A program made the translations under genes and the position numbers. Below, piece by piece: positions 31,212 to 40,764 of a stretch of 52,810 nt of DNA. Position 1 is the stretch's first letter. Each line of letters begins with the position of its first letter. The notes beneath the pieces are model-generated. The model had not been told where the DNA came from, searched no databases, and saw nothing but the letters and a program-made list of their open reading frames with translations. Source of the DNA: Burkholderiales bacterium (GTDB taxonomy: Bacteria; Pseudomonadota; Gammaproteobacteria; Burkholderiales; Burkholderiaceae_C); NCBI GenBank assembly GCA_016213205.1, contig JACRAZ010000045.1, positions 1 through 52,810 on the forward strand. Reading direction: 5' to 3'.

Positions 31212-31236
31212 GGTGACGCTCCTTATGAGTGCTAGT

Positions 31237-32925
31237 TCATGCCCAGATCACGGGGCCGCGCTGCGCATACCACTGCTCTAGCTGCGGCGCCACCACCGCC
31301 TCGACGCGGCTGCGCTTGATCTTCATCGTCGGCGTCAGGCAGCCGTTCTCGATCGACCAGGGCTCGGCCATCACCACCAGCATGCGCAGGTGCTCGTGCT
31401 CGGGCAGGCTGCGGTTCACCTGCTGCAGCAGCGTGCCGAGCTCGGCCTCCACCTGCGTGCGCAGCGTGGCCTGGTGCTGGCGCGGGCGCAGGTCCTCGGC
31501 CAGCAGCACCATCGCGAAGGCCGAGGGCTGGCCCACGCCGGACACCAGCGAGAGCTCGATCATCGGGTGCGCGTTGAGCTGGTTCTCGATCGGCGCGGGC
31601 GCAACGTACTTGCCCTTGGCCGTCTTGAACAGCTCTTTCTTGCGGCCGGTGATGCGCAGCAGGCCCTCGGCATTGCGTTCGCCCAGGTCGCCGGTGCGGA
31701 AGTAGCCGTCGGGCGTGAGGCAGCGCGCGTATTCGTCCGGCTGCTTGTAGTAGCCCACCAGTTGGCCGGGGGACTTGATCAGGATCTCGCCATCGTCGTC
31801 GATGCGCACCTCGACCCCGGCCTGCGGCAGGCCCACGTAACCCGGTGCCACATGGTCCTGGGTGGTGGAGTGCGAGTAGGCGAAGTCCTCGGTCATCGCG
31901 TAGCCCTCGATCAGGTTCAGCCCGAGGCGGCGGTACCAGCCGATCAGCTCGGCCGGAATCGGCGCCGAGCCGCTGCCCGCGCGCTTGACCTCGCCCAGCC
32001 CCAGCCCGGCCAGCACCTTGCGCCCCACCAGCTTGCCGATGAAGGGCAGGCGCAGCAGGCGGTCCAGCTTCTTGGGCGGCATCTTCGCGAACACGCCCTG
32101 CTGGAACTTCAGCCACAGCCGCGGCACCGAGATGAAGCTGGTGGGCCGGGCGCGCTGCAGGTCGGCCAGGAAGGTGTCCAGCGATTCGGAGAAGTACACC
32201 CGTGTGCGGCCGTCCACGAAGGCGGCGCATTCCACCCAGGCGCGCTCGAAGCAGTGCGCCAGCGGCAGGTAGGAGATCACGCGGCCTTCGTTGAGCGTGT
32301 CGCCCATCTCGGCGCGCGAGTTGGCCACGATGCCTTCGCTGACGCGCGAGATGCCGGCAAAGCTGTGCATCGCGCCCTTGGGCTGGCCGGTGGAGCCCGA
32401 GGTGTAGATCAGCATCGACAGCTCGTCCGGCCGCCGCGCCGGCCGGCCGGCCAGCGGGGTGGTGCGGGCCACGATGTCGTCCCACTGCGGCAGCGTGCGC
32501 GCCGAGTCGGGCGCCAGCGGAAAGGCGATCAGCGGCAGGCCCGCCGGCACCGCGGGCGCCTGCTCGTCCCAGGTATCGAGCTTGCCGACGAACAGCAGGC
32601 TCGATTCGCTGTGCTCCAGCACGTAGCGCACGTTCTCGGGCGATTCGGTGGGGAAGATCGCCACCGTGGTGCCGCCAGCCATCCAGATGGCCAGCTCGGC
32701 CAGGAAGAAGTGCGCGCAGTTCTTCGACAGGATCGCGATGCGCGCGCCCCGCGGCAGGCCCAGGCTGGCCAGGTGCGCGGCCATGCGGCGGGCCTGGTCC
32801 AGGGTCTGGCCCCAGGTGTAGTCGACGACGCGGCCGCCGCCGATGGGCTGGGTCAGGAATACACGGTCGGGCTGCGCCGCCTCGTATTCGTAGACGTAGT
32901 CCAGGATCAGCTTCGGCTCGCTCAC
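31237..32925 (-). CDS. Long-chain fatty acid--CoA ligase-like AMP-binding protein
   Basis: A 562-residue ANL-family acyl-CoA synthetase, likely for long or branched carboxylic acids. Motifs: P-loop [34 protein letters not shown]5-like [31 protein letters not shown], hinge [17 protein letters not shown] and the C-terminal lysine in [19 protein letters not shown] and [10 protein letters not shown] place it with the large FadD15/eukaryote-type long-chain synthetases rather than FadD. It starts at GTG 32925, with GAGGG six bases upstream. It is the first gene of a two-gene operon with the ThDP enzyme; its acyl-CoA product may be upstream of that enzyme's substrate. No promoter could be assigned. 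Confidence 0.9.
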   Translation of the reverse strand: MSEPKLILDYVYEYEAAQPDRVFLTQPIGGGRVVDYTWGQTLDQARRMAAHLASLGLPRGARIAILSKNCAHFFLAELAIWMAGGTTVAIFPTESPENVRYVLEHSESSLLFVGKLDTWDEQAPAVPAGLPLIAFPLAPDSARTLPQWDDIVARTTPLAGRPARRPDELSMLIYTSGSTGQPKGAMHSFAGISRVSEGIVANSRAEMGDTLNEGRVISYLPLAHCFERAWVECAAFVDGRTRVYFSESLDTFLADLQRARPTSFISVPRLWLKFQQGVFAKMPPKKLDRLLRLPFIGKLVGRKVLAGLGLGEVKRAGSGSAPIPAELIGWYRRLGLNLIEGYAMTEDFAYSHSTTQDHVAPGYVGLPQAGVEVRIDDDGEILIKSPGQLVGYYKQPDEYARCLTPDGYFRTGDLGERNAEGLLRITGRKKELFKTAKGKYVAPAPIENQLNAHPMIELSLVSGVGQPSAFAMVLLAEDLRPRQHQATLRTQVEAELGTLLQQVNRSLPEHEHLRMLVVMAEPWSIENGCLTPTMKIKRSRVEAVVAPQLEQWYAQRGPVIWA

Positions 32926-33146
32926 GGTCTTCCCTCGGGGCTGCGGCACATGCCGCCGGTGCGCACCCTACGCGAGGCGGGCTCGCCTGCCACTGCGGGG
33001 ATGCCCTTGCACCGCCCATTCGGCGGGCCCGCACCCCGGTGGCGCACGATATCCTCGCGCCCAGCGTTGCCGCATTGCCACTGGTCAAAGCCTGCGCGCG
33101 CGCGCCTGGCGATCCTGTGCCTCTCCTTCCGGACCTCCCGCACACC

Positions 33147-33908
33147 ATGCCATTTCTGCCGAATTACCCACGCCAGCGCTGCGCCCCGCAGCGCCTGGCC
33201 CTGCTGCCCGCCCTCGCGCTGGGCGCCCTGCTGGCCCTGCCCCCCGGGGCCCAGGCCGGCCGCCCGCTGGCCACCGACGACGCCGGCACCGCCGAACCCG
33301 GCACCTGCCAGCTCGAAGGCTGGCACGAACGCGCCGGCGCCGAGCGGGCCTGGGTGCTGGCGCCGGCCTGCGGCGTGGCCGAGGGCCTGGAACTGGGCGC
33401 CGACCTCACCCGCCACCAGCCACGCGGTCCGGTGCGCAGCAGTGCCGGCCTGGCCTTGAAATGGGCGCCGGCCGCCGCGCGCCTGAACACGGCCGCCGGC
33501 GAGCTGGGCTTCGGCCTGAAGCTGGCCACCAGCAGCGCGCAAACCAGCGCCGAGGGCTGGCAGCGCGAGGGCAGCGAAGCCCTGGCCCTGGCCAGCTGGC
33601 AGGCCGCCGAGGCCTGGGCGGTGCACGCCAACCTCGGCGCCGCACGCCAGCACGGCCCTGGTGGGCAGCGCGCCACGCTGCTGAACCTGGCGCTGGCGTG
33701 GACCCCCGGCCCCAGCGCCTTGCTGTTTGCCGAACTGCAGGCCAACAGCCGGCGCGAGGCCTTCGGCGGCACCCAGCAGACGCTGGGCGGCCGCTGGTGG
33801 CTGGTGCCCGAGCGCCTGGGCCTGGACCTCACCGCCAGCCGCGAGGCCGGCGCCGCCGGCCCCACGCGCTGGGGCCTGGGTTTCGGCTGGTACGGCATCG
33901 GCCGCTGA
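33147..33908 (+). CDS. Exported protein, possible outer-membrane barrel (phenol MetA-pathway-like)
   Basis: A 253-residue protein with a signal peptide (LALLPALALGALLALPPGAQA). The mature N-terminus RPLATDDAGTAEPGTCQLEG resembles the start of proteins labelled putative MetA-pathway of phenol degradation / transporter, which are thought to be outer-membrane barrels. The remainder alternates hydrophobic and polar residues in strand-like segments and ends in GFGWYGIGR. This C-terminal aromatic-rich strand is compatible with a barrel, though the final residue is not Phe. The ATG at 33147 is chosen because it opens the signal peptide. It is convergent with the zincin-like lipoprotein gene. The assignment is tentative. 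Confidence 0.6.
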   Translation: MPFLPNYPRQRCAPQRLALLPALALGALLALPPGAQAGRPLATDDAGTAEPGTCQLEGWHERAGAERAWVLAPACGVAEGLELGADLTRHQPRGPVRSSAGLALKWAPAAARLNTAAGELGFGLKLATSSAQTSAEGWQREGSEALALASWQAAEAWAVHANLGAARQHGPGGQRATLLNLALAWTPGPSALLFAELQANSRREAFGGTQQTLGGRWWLVPERLGLDLTASREAGAAGPTRWGLGFGWYGIGR

Positions 33909-33950
33909 GCGCGCTGCCGGCCTGGTCTCGCGGGGCCGAAGGCCGATGGC

Positions 33951-36263
33951 TCAGCGCGCCCCGGGCGGCGGCAGCCGCAGCGTGCGGGGGTGCCGCGACT
34001 CGCGCATGCGCTGCAGCGCCTGCTGGGCCTGCCAGATCTCGGCCAGCGTGGGCGGCGCGTCGGCCGGGCGGGCCTGCCGCGGGATGGCCAGCGGCGCCAG
34101 GTTCGCCGACCAGGTGTCCCCGGTGCGCAGCAGTGTCGGCGGCGCCAGCCGGTCCAGCGCCTCGGCCTCCAGCCAGGGCGTCAGGGCCTGCACGATGGCC
34201 TGCACACGCGGCCGCAGCCGCGCATCACCCACGCGCCCGCGCTGGCCCCAGCGCACGACCGATGCCCCCAGGCCCGCGCTGATCGGGTCGACGAAGGCCA
34301 CGTCGCGCCGGATGCCCAGGCGAAGCTGCAGCATGACTTCTTCCAGCACCATCGCGGTGTCTTCCCGCGGGGTGTTGTAGCTGTAGAGGTCGGTTGCCAG
34401 GTCGGCCTCGAACCAGGCCCCGATCTGCCCCGGCGTGTAGGCCCGCTGCGCGGCCGTGGCGTTGGCGCCGCGGTACAGCACGCGGCTCAGGTCGGCCAGC
34501 TCGCGTGATTGCAGCGGGAACACCGCGCTCACGGTGGACGAGGTGAGCAGGCCGGCGCCCACCCGCGGCCCGACACTGTCCCACACGTCCTGGCCGTAGT
34601 GCAGCGCCCGGTAGACCGAAGGCGGCAGGTAGTCGAGCGCATGGCCGAGCTCGTGGTACAGCACCTGCACCGATTCGTCACGCACGTGGTCCAGCGTGCG
34701 CGTGACCCGCACGCGCGGGTCGTAGTAGCCGAACAGGTCGCGGCCGTCCTTCACGTAGCGCCAGAGGTCGGCGAACTGCAGCTCGCTGCCGAACTCGCTG
34801 CGGTAGTCCGCCGCCTCGTTGATGGTGTCGCGCTCCTCGGGCGTGAGCCAGAAGTTGTCGGCATCGAGGTAGATCGCGCCGGTGACCGGGTAGTAGAACG
34901 AGGGCCGCACCGCGCTGGACAGCACGATCGCCGTCACGCTGTTGAGCATGCGGCGGAAGTCGCCATGAATGTCGTGCGTGCGCAGGAAGGCCTCGAAGTT
35001 GCGGCCCAGCCAGTCGTGCGAGACCAGCACCCGGCCCATCACCTGCTCCACCGTGGGCAGGCCGCCGCCGGTTTCCTGCGCCAGGAAGGGCAGTTCGGCC
35101 AGCAGGCAGGTGTTGATGCCCGGGCCCCAGGCCAGCGTGCCGGGGTCGTAGACGCAGCGCTGCAGCACGGCGGCATGCCGCCCCGAGGGCAGGTAGGGCA
35201 CCACGCGGTCGACATGGCTGTCGGACCAGACCGCGGCCTCGTCGTCGGCCCGTGCCTGCGGGTGGGCCTCCACCAGCACCAGCACCTCGTCGCCGTCGAT
35301 GCGGCCCTGGGTGGTGTAGAGCGTGGCGCGCAGGCGCAGCACCGTGTCGCGCGTGACTTGCGGCGCGGTGAAGAGCGCCAGCCGGCTGCTGCGCGTGTCC
35401 AGCGTGACCGGCGGGCCCTCGATCTGCGCCCAGCGCACGGCCTTCACGCTGTCGCCCTCGGGCAGCGTGGGCCAGGCGCGCACCGACACCTTGCCCCCTG
35501 CGCGCACCGACTGGCTGGCCCGCACCGTGAGGCCCAGCGCCTGGCCGCTGGCCGCCGCGACGGTGAGGCTGAGGTCCTGGCTGCGCGGGTTGCCGACGGC
35601 GTCGATGAAGTTCACCTGGAACCCGTAGCTGCCTGGCGCGGGCGGATCGAAGCTCAGGGTCTGGTTGACGGTGGACACCAGCGCCACCGGGGGCCCGGAG
35701 GTCTGCCGCCACACCTGCCCACGCAGCGGGCCGGTGCAACCGGCCACCGTGACGGCCGCGTTCTTGCGCACCGCGGCCGCCGGCGTGACGAAGCTGCCCA
35801 CCACGACCCCGGCCTGCTCGCACACGCCGGACAGCACCCGCGGCCGCGGCGTGATGAACTGGCCCAGGGGCCCCACCGCCACCACCTCGCTGCCGAAGGC
35901 GCCACCCAGCACGAACACCTGGCCCTCGCGCACCGCGAGGTAGATGCCGGTGCTGTACTGGCGGTAGCGGTAGCCCTCCAGCGTGGCGCTGGCCGCATGC
36001 TCCGGAAAGTACTCGGGGTAGTAGACCTCCGCGAAGTCCAGCAGCTGGTCGGCGGCATCGGCCGGGTCCACCGCCGCCGCCTCGGCGCCGGACAGGGCCC
36101 GCCGCGGCGGCCCGCCGGGCACCCGCGCCGCCAATGCGGCGGCAGCCTGGGTCGCGGTGCTGGGGCTGCGGGCCGCATCGGCGCCGCTGTCGCGGCCGCC
36201 GCCGCAAGCGGCCAGCCACAGCGTGGCCGCGAGTGTGAGCGCAACGCGCCATGTGTTCATCAT
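33951..36263 (-). CDS. Lipoprotein with zincin-type HELGH motif (putative surface metallopeptidase)
   Basis: A 770-residue predicted lipoprotein. The signal ends in the lipobox LAAC followed by GGG, after MMNTWRVALTLAATLWLAAC. A module near residues 70-140 (YRYRQYSTGIYLAVREGQVF) also occurs in the lipoprotein at 41963-44968. An Ig/PKD-like segment follows (VWRQTSGPPVALVSTVNQTL). The C-terminal part holds LYHELGHALDYLP, with His537, Glu538 and His541 forming the HExxH zinc site, and a nearby LEEVMLQLRLG that could supply further ligands. Proteolysis is inferred. GGAGG lies before two adjacent ATGs (36263 and 36260). It is divergent from the DUF1800 gene at 36503. No close family is recognised. 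Confidence 0.8.
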   Translation of the reverse strand: MMNTWRVALTLAATLWLAACGGGRDSGADAARSPSTATQAAAALAARVPGGPPRRALSGAEAAAVDPADAADQLLDFAEVYYPEYFPEHAASATLEGYRYRQYSTGIYLAVREGQVFVLGGAFGSEVVAVGPLGQFITPRPRVLSGVCEQAGVVVGSFVTPAAAVRKNAAVTVAGCTGPLRGQVWRQTSGPPVALVSTVNQTLSFDPPAPGSYGFQVNFIDAVGNPRSQDLSLTVAAASGQALGLTVRASQSVRAGGKVSVRAWPTLPEGDSVKAVRWAQIEGPPVTLDTRSSRLALFTAPQVTRDTVLRLRATLYTTQGRIDGDEVLVLVEAHPQARADDEAAVWSDSHVDRVVPYLPSGRHAAVLQRCVYDPGTLAWGPGINTCLLAELPFLAQETGGGLPTVEQVMGRVLVSHDWLGRNFEAFLRTHDIHGDFRRMLNSVTAIVLSSAVRPSFYYPVTGAIYLDADNFWLTPEERDTINEAADYRSEFGSELQFADLWRYVKDGRDLFGYYDPRVRVTRTLDHVRDESVQVLYHELGHALDYLPPSVYRALHYGQDVWDSVGPRVGAGLLTSSTVSAVFPLQSRELADLSRVLYRGANATAAQRAYTPGQIGAWFEADLATDLYSYNTPREDTAMVLEEVMLQLRLGIRRDVAFVDPISAGLGASVVRWGQRGRVGDARLRPRVQAIVQALTPWLEAEALDRLAPPTLLRTGDTWSANLAPLAIPRQARPADAPPTLAEIWQAQQALQRMRESRHPRTLRLPPPGAR

Positions 36264-36502
36264 TGTTCCTCCCTGTGCTGGCACCGTCGGCACGCCGTCG
36301 GGCGGCGCGGCGGGGCCACCCGACTGGGCGCCCCACCCGCACGCGCGGGCGGGCCACGGTGAGAACGGCATGCTAGCGCGGCACGCCAGGCCGCAGCGCC
36401 CGGCTGCCCCTTCCCGTCAGCGCAAATGCTTACAGCTCGTAGCGGCAAAAGACAGCGTCCACGCGCACAGTCGCCCGCCGGGAGAAACCCAGGAGGACGA
36501 GC

Positions 36503-38338
36503 ATGGACGATCACAGCGCAGCGCTCACGCTGACGGGCGACATCGGCGGGCCGCCGCCGGCGCCACCTGCGACCCGCCGGGCGGCCGAAGCGGCCGCCCC
36601 CGCCACCCCCGCCACGGCGCCCGCCCACGGCCTCACGGCCGCGGCTGCCGCCGCCGCGCTGCTGGCGGCCTGCGGTGGTGGCGAGGAGGCCCCGGCCGAC
36701 ACCGGCGTGGCCGCTGCCGGCGCCGGCACCGACACACGGCGCCGCGCCCAGGCAGCCGCGCTGGCCCCGAGCCCGCGCGACGCCGCGCGCTGGCTCAGCC
36801 AGGCCAGCTTCGGCCCGCGTTCGCCCGAAGAGGTGGCCGCGCTGCAGGCCAAGGGCTTTGCCGCCTGGCTGGACGAACAGATGGCCCTGCCCGCCACCGG
36901 CCACGTGGCCTACCTGGATGCCGAACGCGCCCGCACCGGCAAGCGCAAGGCGCCGGAGGAATGGAGCTACGAGGCGGTGTGGCAGCAGTGGCTGTTCGGC
37001 CCCGATGCGCTGCGGGCACGGGTGAGCTGGGCGCTGCTGCAGATCTTCGTGATCTCCAACATCGCGCCCGACATCCGGCCCTACGCGATGAGCAGCTACC
37101 TGGACCTGCTCAACCGCAACGCCTTCGGCAACTACCGCCAGTTGCTGCAGGAGGTGACGCTGCACCCGGCCATGGGCTACTACCTGAACATGCTGGCCTC
37201 CGAGAAGGAGAACCCCGCCAAGGGCACCCACCCGAACGAGAACTACGCGCGCGAGGTGCTGCAGCTGTTCTCCATCGGCCTGGTGAAGCTCAACGCCGAT
37301 GGCAGCCCCCAGCTCGGCGCCGACGGCAAGCCCGTGCCCACCTACGACGAGGCGGTGGTCAAGGGCTTCGCCAAGGCCTTCAGCGGCTGGAGCTTCGGCG
37401 GGCGCGACAACACGGTGGCGCGCAATTTCCACAAGTACGACGCCAACAACGACGCGCTGTGGACCCAGCCGATGAAGCCCTGGGCGATGTACCACGATGT
37501 GGGCCCCAAGACCCTGCTCGACGGCCGCGTGCTGCCCGCCGGCCAGAGCGCCGAGCGCGACCTGGCCGACGCGCTGGACTGCATCTTCCACCACCCCAAC
37601 GTCGGGCCCTTCATCGGCCGCCAGCTGATCCAGCGCCTGGTCACCAGCAACCCCAGCGCCGCCTACATCCGCCGCGTGGCGGCGGTGTTCGCCGACAACG
37701 GCCGCGGCGTGCGGGGCGACCTGGCCGCGGTGCTGCGCGCGGTGCTGCTGGACCCCGAAGTGCGCGGCGACGACACCGACGCCCGGCCGCGCGCGGGCAA
37801 GCAGCGCGAGCCGGTGCTGCGCTTCGCGCAGGCGCTGCGCGCGCTGGGCGCCAGGAGCAGCAGCGGCCGCAACGCCATCCACTACCTCGATTCACCCGAG
37901 GATGGCCTGGGCCAGAGCCCGCTGCTCGCGCCCTCGGTGTTCAACTTCTACTCGCCCAACTTCCGGCCCGCGGGCCCGCTGGCAGCGGCCGGCCTGGTGG
38001 CGCCGGAGTTCCAGATCACCAGCGAGACCAGCATCGTCGGCTCGCTGAACTTCTTTGCCAAGCTGTTCAGCCGCGGCGCCTACGGCAGCGGCGCCACGCG
38101 GCTGGCGCTGGACTACGGCCCGCTGGCCGCGCCGGCGATGGTGGACGGTGCGGCCACCGGCCTGATCGACCGGCTGGACCTGCTGTTCTTCGACCTGCAG
38201 ATGAGCCGCGCCACGCGCACCCGGCTGCAGACGGTGATCGCGGCACTGCCCGGTGGCACCACCAGCAAGCGCCTGAACCGCGTGAAGGCCGCGCTCACCG
38301 TGGTGGCGATGTCGCCCGACCACGTGATCCAGAAGTGA
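36503..38338 (+). CDS. DUF1800 domain-containing protein
   Basis: A 611-residue DUF1800 protein. The conserved domain starts near residue 85 with ARWLSQASFGPRSPEEVAAL. It continues through RVSWALLQIFVISNI, NENYAREVLQLFSIGL, YDEAVVKGFAKAFSGW and LLAPSVFNFYSPNFRPAGPL, all family hallmarks. The N-terminus is odd: about 42 polar/Ala-rich residues precede LTAAAAAAALLAACGGG, a lipobox-like sequence placed unusually far in. GGAGG lies nine bases before the ATG at 36503. The family is exported and almost always paired with DUF1501, as here; the molecular function is unknown. It forms an operon with the gene at 38497, with a hairpin-rich repeat between them. Confidence 0.92.
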   Translation: MDDHSAALTLTGDIGGPPPAPPATRRAAEAAAPATPATAPAHGLTAAAAAAALLAACGGGEEAPADTGVAAAGAGTDTRRRAQAAALAPSPRDAARWLSQASFGPRSPEEVAALQAKGFAAWLDEQMALPATGHVAYLDAERARTGKRKAPEEWSYEAVWQQWLFGPDALRARVSWALLQIFVISNIAPDIRPYAMSSYLDLLNRNAFGNYRQLLQEVTLHPAMGYYLNMLASEKENPAKGTHPNENYAREVLQLFSIGLVKLNADGSPQLGADGKPVPTYDEAVVKGFAKAFSGWSFGGRDNTVARNFHKYDANNDALWTQPMKPWAMYHDVGPKTLLDGRVLPAGQSAERDLADALDCIFHHPNVGPFIGRQLIQRLVTSNPSAAYIRRVAAVFADNGRGVRGDLAAVLRAVLLDPEVRGDDTDARPRAGKQREPVLRFAQALRALGARSSSGRNAIHYLDSPEDGLGQSPLLAPSVFNFYSPNFRPAGPLAAAGLVAPEFQITSETSIVGSLNFFAKLFSRGAYGSGATRLALDYGPLAAPAMVDGAATGLIDRLDLLFFDLQMSRATRTRLQTVIAALPGGTTSKRLNRVKAALTVVAMSPDHVIQK

Positions 38339-38361
38339 CCCACCCCCTACGCGCTTCGCGC

Positions 38362-38420
38362 GCCCCCTCAAGGGGGCAACGCCAGCGGCCCGGCAGAGCC
38401 GGTTCCGCGGCGTTCGCTGG
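38362..38420. repeat. Hairpin-rich intergenic repeat between DUF1800 and DUF1501 genes
   Basis: Two perfect hairpins lie side by side: GCCCCC-TCAA-GGGGGC (38362-38377) and CCGGC-AGA-GCCGG (38390-38402), the second nested in a CCAGCG/CGCTGG outer stem (38382-38387 and 38414-38419). The style, with CCCCCTCAAGGGGG followed by a GC-rich cruciform, is one I recall as a dispersed repeat in Comamonadaceae-type genomes; that recollection needs a search. In this operon it could act as an attenuator or mRNA-stability element. Confidence 0.5.
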
Positions 38421-38496
38421 GCTTCGTCTCCCGCAGGCGTCGCGGGTGCCAGCCGGCACCGCCGAACGCTGAACCGAACGCATTGAGGACTTCATC

Positions 38497-39813
38497 ATGA
38501 TGCAACGCCGCAACTTCCTGCGCGCCAGCGCCCTGGCCGCCGCCTGGCCGCTGATGCCGCTGCAGGCGCTGGCCCAGGCCACCCCCGGCAATGGCAGCTA
38601 CAAGGCACTGGTGTGCCTGTTCATGTTCGGTGGCAACGACGCCAACAACATGATCGTGCCCACCGATGCCACGCGTTATGCCGCCTACCAGAAGGCCCGC
38701 CCCAACCTGGCGCTGGCCGCCAACACCCTGGTGCCGCTGGGCAGCAGCGGCTACGGCGCCCACCCGGCGATGGCCGCGCTGAAGCCGCTGTTCGACGCCG
38801 GCCAGGCCGCCGTGGTGGCCAATGTCGGGCCGCTGATGGTGCCCACCACCCGTGCGCAGGTGCAGGCGCGCAGCGTGCCGCTGCCGGCCAACCTGTACTC
38901 GCACAGCGACCAGCAGGCCGCCTGGCAGAGCGCGGTGCTCGAAACCAACGGCCGCACCGGCTGGGGCGGCCGGCTGCTCGAGCGCCTGGTGGAGCCGGGG
39001 GCGAACAACCGCGGCTACTGCGCCGTCAGCGTGGCCGGCGGCAACCTGTGGGAGGCGGGCGACCAGGGCCTGGCGCCCTACCGCGTGTCGGCCAGCGGTT
39101 CGTTCGGCTTCGACTTCTACGACCCGAACGGCACCGACCCGGTGTCGCGCGCGGTGGCCAGCCTGCTGGCCGAAACCCGCAGCGACCCCTTCGAGCAGAC
39201 CTGGCTGAACATGATGCGCCGCTCGATCGACAACCAGCGCGTGCTCAGCGGCGCGGTCGGCGCCTCCACGCTGAGCACGCCCTTCCCGGACACCGACCTC
39301 GGCCGCCAGTTGCTGATGGCCGCCCGCATGATCGGCGCGCGCGGCCAGCTCGGGCTGCAGCGGCAGTGCTTTTTTGCCAGCATCGGCGGCTTCGACACCC
39401 ACGGTGACGACCAGCTCCAGCGCCAGAACCAGCTGCTGGGCGAGATCGGCGATGCGGTGGCCGCGTTCTACCGCGCCACCGTGGAGCTGGGCGTGGCCCA
39501 GGACGTGACGCTGTTCACCGCCAGCGATTTCGGCCGCACCTTCGCCTCCAACGGCCAGGGCACCGACCATGGCTGGGGCGCGCACCAATGGGTGGTGGGC
39601 GGCGGCGTGAAGGGCGGCCGCGTGATCGGCCGCTTCCCCGAGCTGGTGGTGGGCGGCCCCGACGACGTGGGCCAGGGCGTGTGGGTGCCCAGCGTGGCGG
39701 TGGACCAGCTGGGCGGCGAACTCGGCCGCTGGTTCGGCGCCAGCCCCGCGATGTGCGACCAGGTGTTCACGCGGCTGCCCTACTTCGACCGGGCCTTGGG
39801 GCTGATGGCCTGA
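38497..39813 (+). CDS. DUF1501 domain-containing protein, Tat-exported
   Basis: A 438-residue protein of the DUF1501 family (alkaline-phosphatase/sulfatase-like fold). The N-terminus MMQRRNFLRASALAAAWPLM carries a twin-arginine signal (RRNFLRA), so it is probably folded before export. Family motifs: YKALVCLFMFGGNDANNMIV, SIGGFDTHGDDQLQRQNQLL, VTLFTASDFGRTFASNGQGT and DHGWGAHQWVVGGGVKGGRV. The Asp/His-rich motifs suggest metal binding. The ATG at 38497 (or 38500) is preceded by TGAGGA. It is the partner of the DUF1800 protein upstream; such pairs are widespread but uncharacterised. Confidence 0.93.
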   Translation: MMQRRNFLRASALAAAWPLMPLQALAQATPGNGSYKALVCLFMFGGNDANNMIVPTDATRYAAYQKARPNLALAANTLVPLGSSGYGAHPAMAALKPLFDAGQAAVVANVGPLMVPTTRAQVQARSVPLPANLYSHSDQQAAWQSAVLETNGRTGWGGRLLERLVEPGANNRGYCAVSVAGGNLWEAGDQGLAPYRVSASGSFGFDFYDPNGTDPVSRAVASLLAETRSDPFEQTWLNMMRRSIDNQRVLSGAVGASTLSTPFPDTDLGRQLLMAARMIGARGQLGLQRQCFFASIGGFDTHGDDQLQRQNQLLGEIGDAVAAFYRATVELGVAQDVTLFTASDFGRTFASNGQGTDHGWGAHQWVVGGGVKGGRVIGRFPELVVGGPDDVGQGVWVPSVAVDQLGGELGRWFGASPAMCDQVFTRLPYFDRALGLMA

Positions 39814-40052
39814 GACAGCCTGCGCCACGCGGCGGCGGGACTCACTGCACCTGGTGCCGCACCCCCTGGGTGCTGAGGTAAGCGGCCAGGCGGGCCGATC
39901 ATCTGGCGTGCAAGCGTCGAGATTCTTTACAGCCGCACCCGGGCACAGCCCGCGCCTCCCCCGCCGGGCCGCGCAGATGCTGGGCCGCAGCCTTCCGGCA
40001 CTCAACTTGCTTGCGGCCGCCGCACCGTTTTCACCTCGTGAGGAGAACCAAG

Positions 40053-40688
40053 TTGAGCAAGCACCTCGTTCGTTGCGCAGCCTTGGCGCTGGGTTTGTCG
40101 GCCCTGTCGGCACAGGCCGCCGTCATCGGCTTCGAAGGCATCAGTGGTGACGGCAACCCCATCGTCACCAGCTACAGCGAAGCCGGCTTCGTGTTCAGCT
40201 CGTCGCACATGCACGTTGTCGCCCCGAGCATCGCCTTGGCGAGCAACGGCACCCAGTCGCTGGTGGAAGAAGCCGGCGGCCTGGGCGGGCCGATCACGAT
40301 GACGCACGGTGGCGGCGCCACGTTCTCGATCAGCAGCCTGGACGCGGCCGAGGTGTTCGTCGGCGGCTCGGCCGGGTTTCCGAACGCGAGCATCCTGCGC
40401 GTCGTGGGCACCCTGTTCGGCGGTGGCACGGTCACGGCCGATCTGGCCCTGGATGGCGTGCTCGATGGCACCGGCGGCGCGGCCGACTTCCAGCACTTCG
40501 TGCTGAGCGGTTTCGACAACCTGGTGTCGGTCACGTTCTCGGGCCTGCTGGCCACCGGCGGCACGGGGGGCATTTCGCTGGACAACATCAGCACCGATCC
40601 GGGCACCAACGTGCCTGAGCCGGGTTCGCTGGCGCTGGCCGGCCTGGGCCTGCTGGCTGCCGCCGGCCTGCGCCGCACGCGCCGCTGA
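40053..40688 (+). CDS. PEP-CTERM sorting domain-containing protein
   Basis: A 211-residue exported protein. A signal peptide (CAALALGLSALSAQA) precedes a beta-rich body with FEGISGDGNPIVTSYSEAGF and ISLDNIS, resembling small jelly-roll-like PEP-CTERM proteins. The C-terminus shows VPEPGSLALAGLGLLAAAGL followed by RRTRR: the PEP motif, a TM helix and a basic tail recognised by exosortase/XrtA-type enzymes. The protein is likely processed and released to the exopolysaccharide-associated envelope. The start is TTG 40053, with AGGAG seven bases upstream. No exosortase, PrsK/PrsR or EPS genes are in the window, so the sorting machinery lies elsewhere. Confidence 0.9.
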   Translation: MSKHLVRCAALALGLSALSAQAAVIGFEGISGDGNPIVTSYSEAGFVFSSSHMHVVAPSIALASNGTQSLVEEAGGLGGPITMTHGGGATFSISSLDAAEVFVGGSAGFPNASILRVVGTLFGGGTVTADLALDGVLDGTGGAADFQHFVLSGFDNLVSVTFSGLLATGGTGGISLDNISTDPGTNVPEPGSLALAGLGLLAAAGLRRTRR

Positions 40689-40764
40689 GCGCACGGCCTC
40701 CGGCCTCGTCGCCGCTGGGCACGGCCGGCGCCCCTGACGCCTGGCCACCCGGCCGCGCGCTGCG

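Noticed and set aside
39814..40052. Sigma-54 promoter before the PEP-CTERM gene
   Set aside because: TGGCGTG near 39904 lacks a properly spaced TTGC element, so the match is poor.
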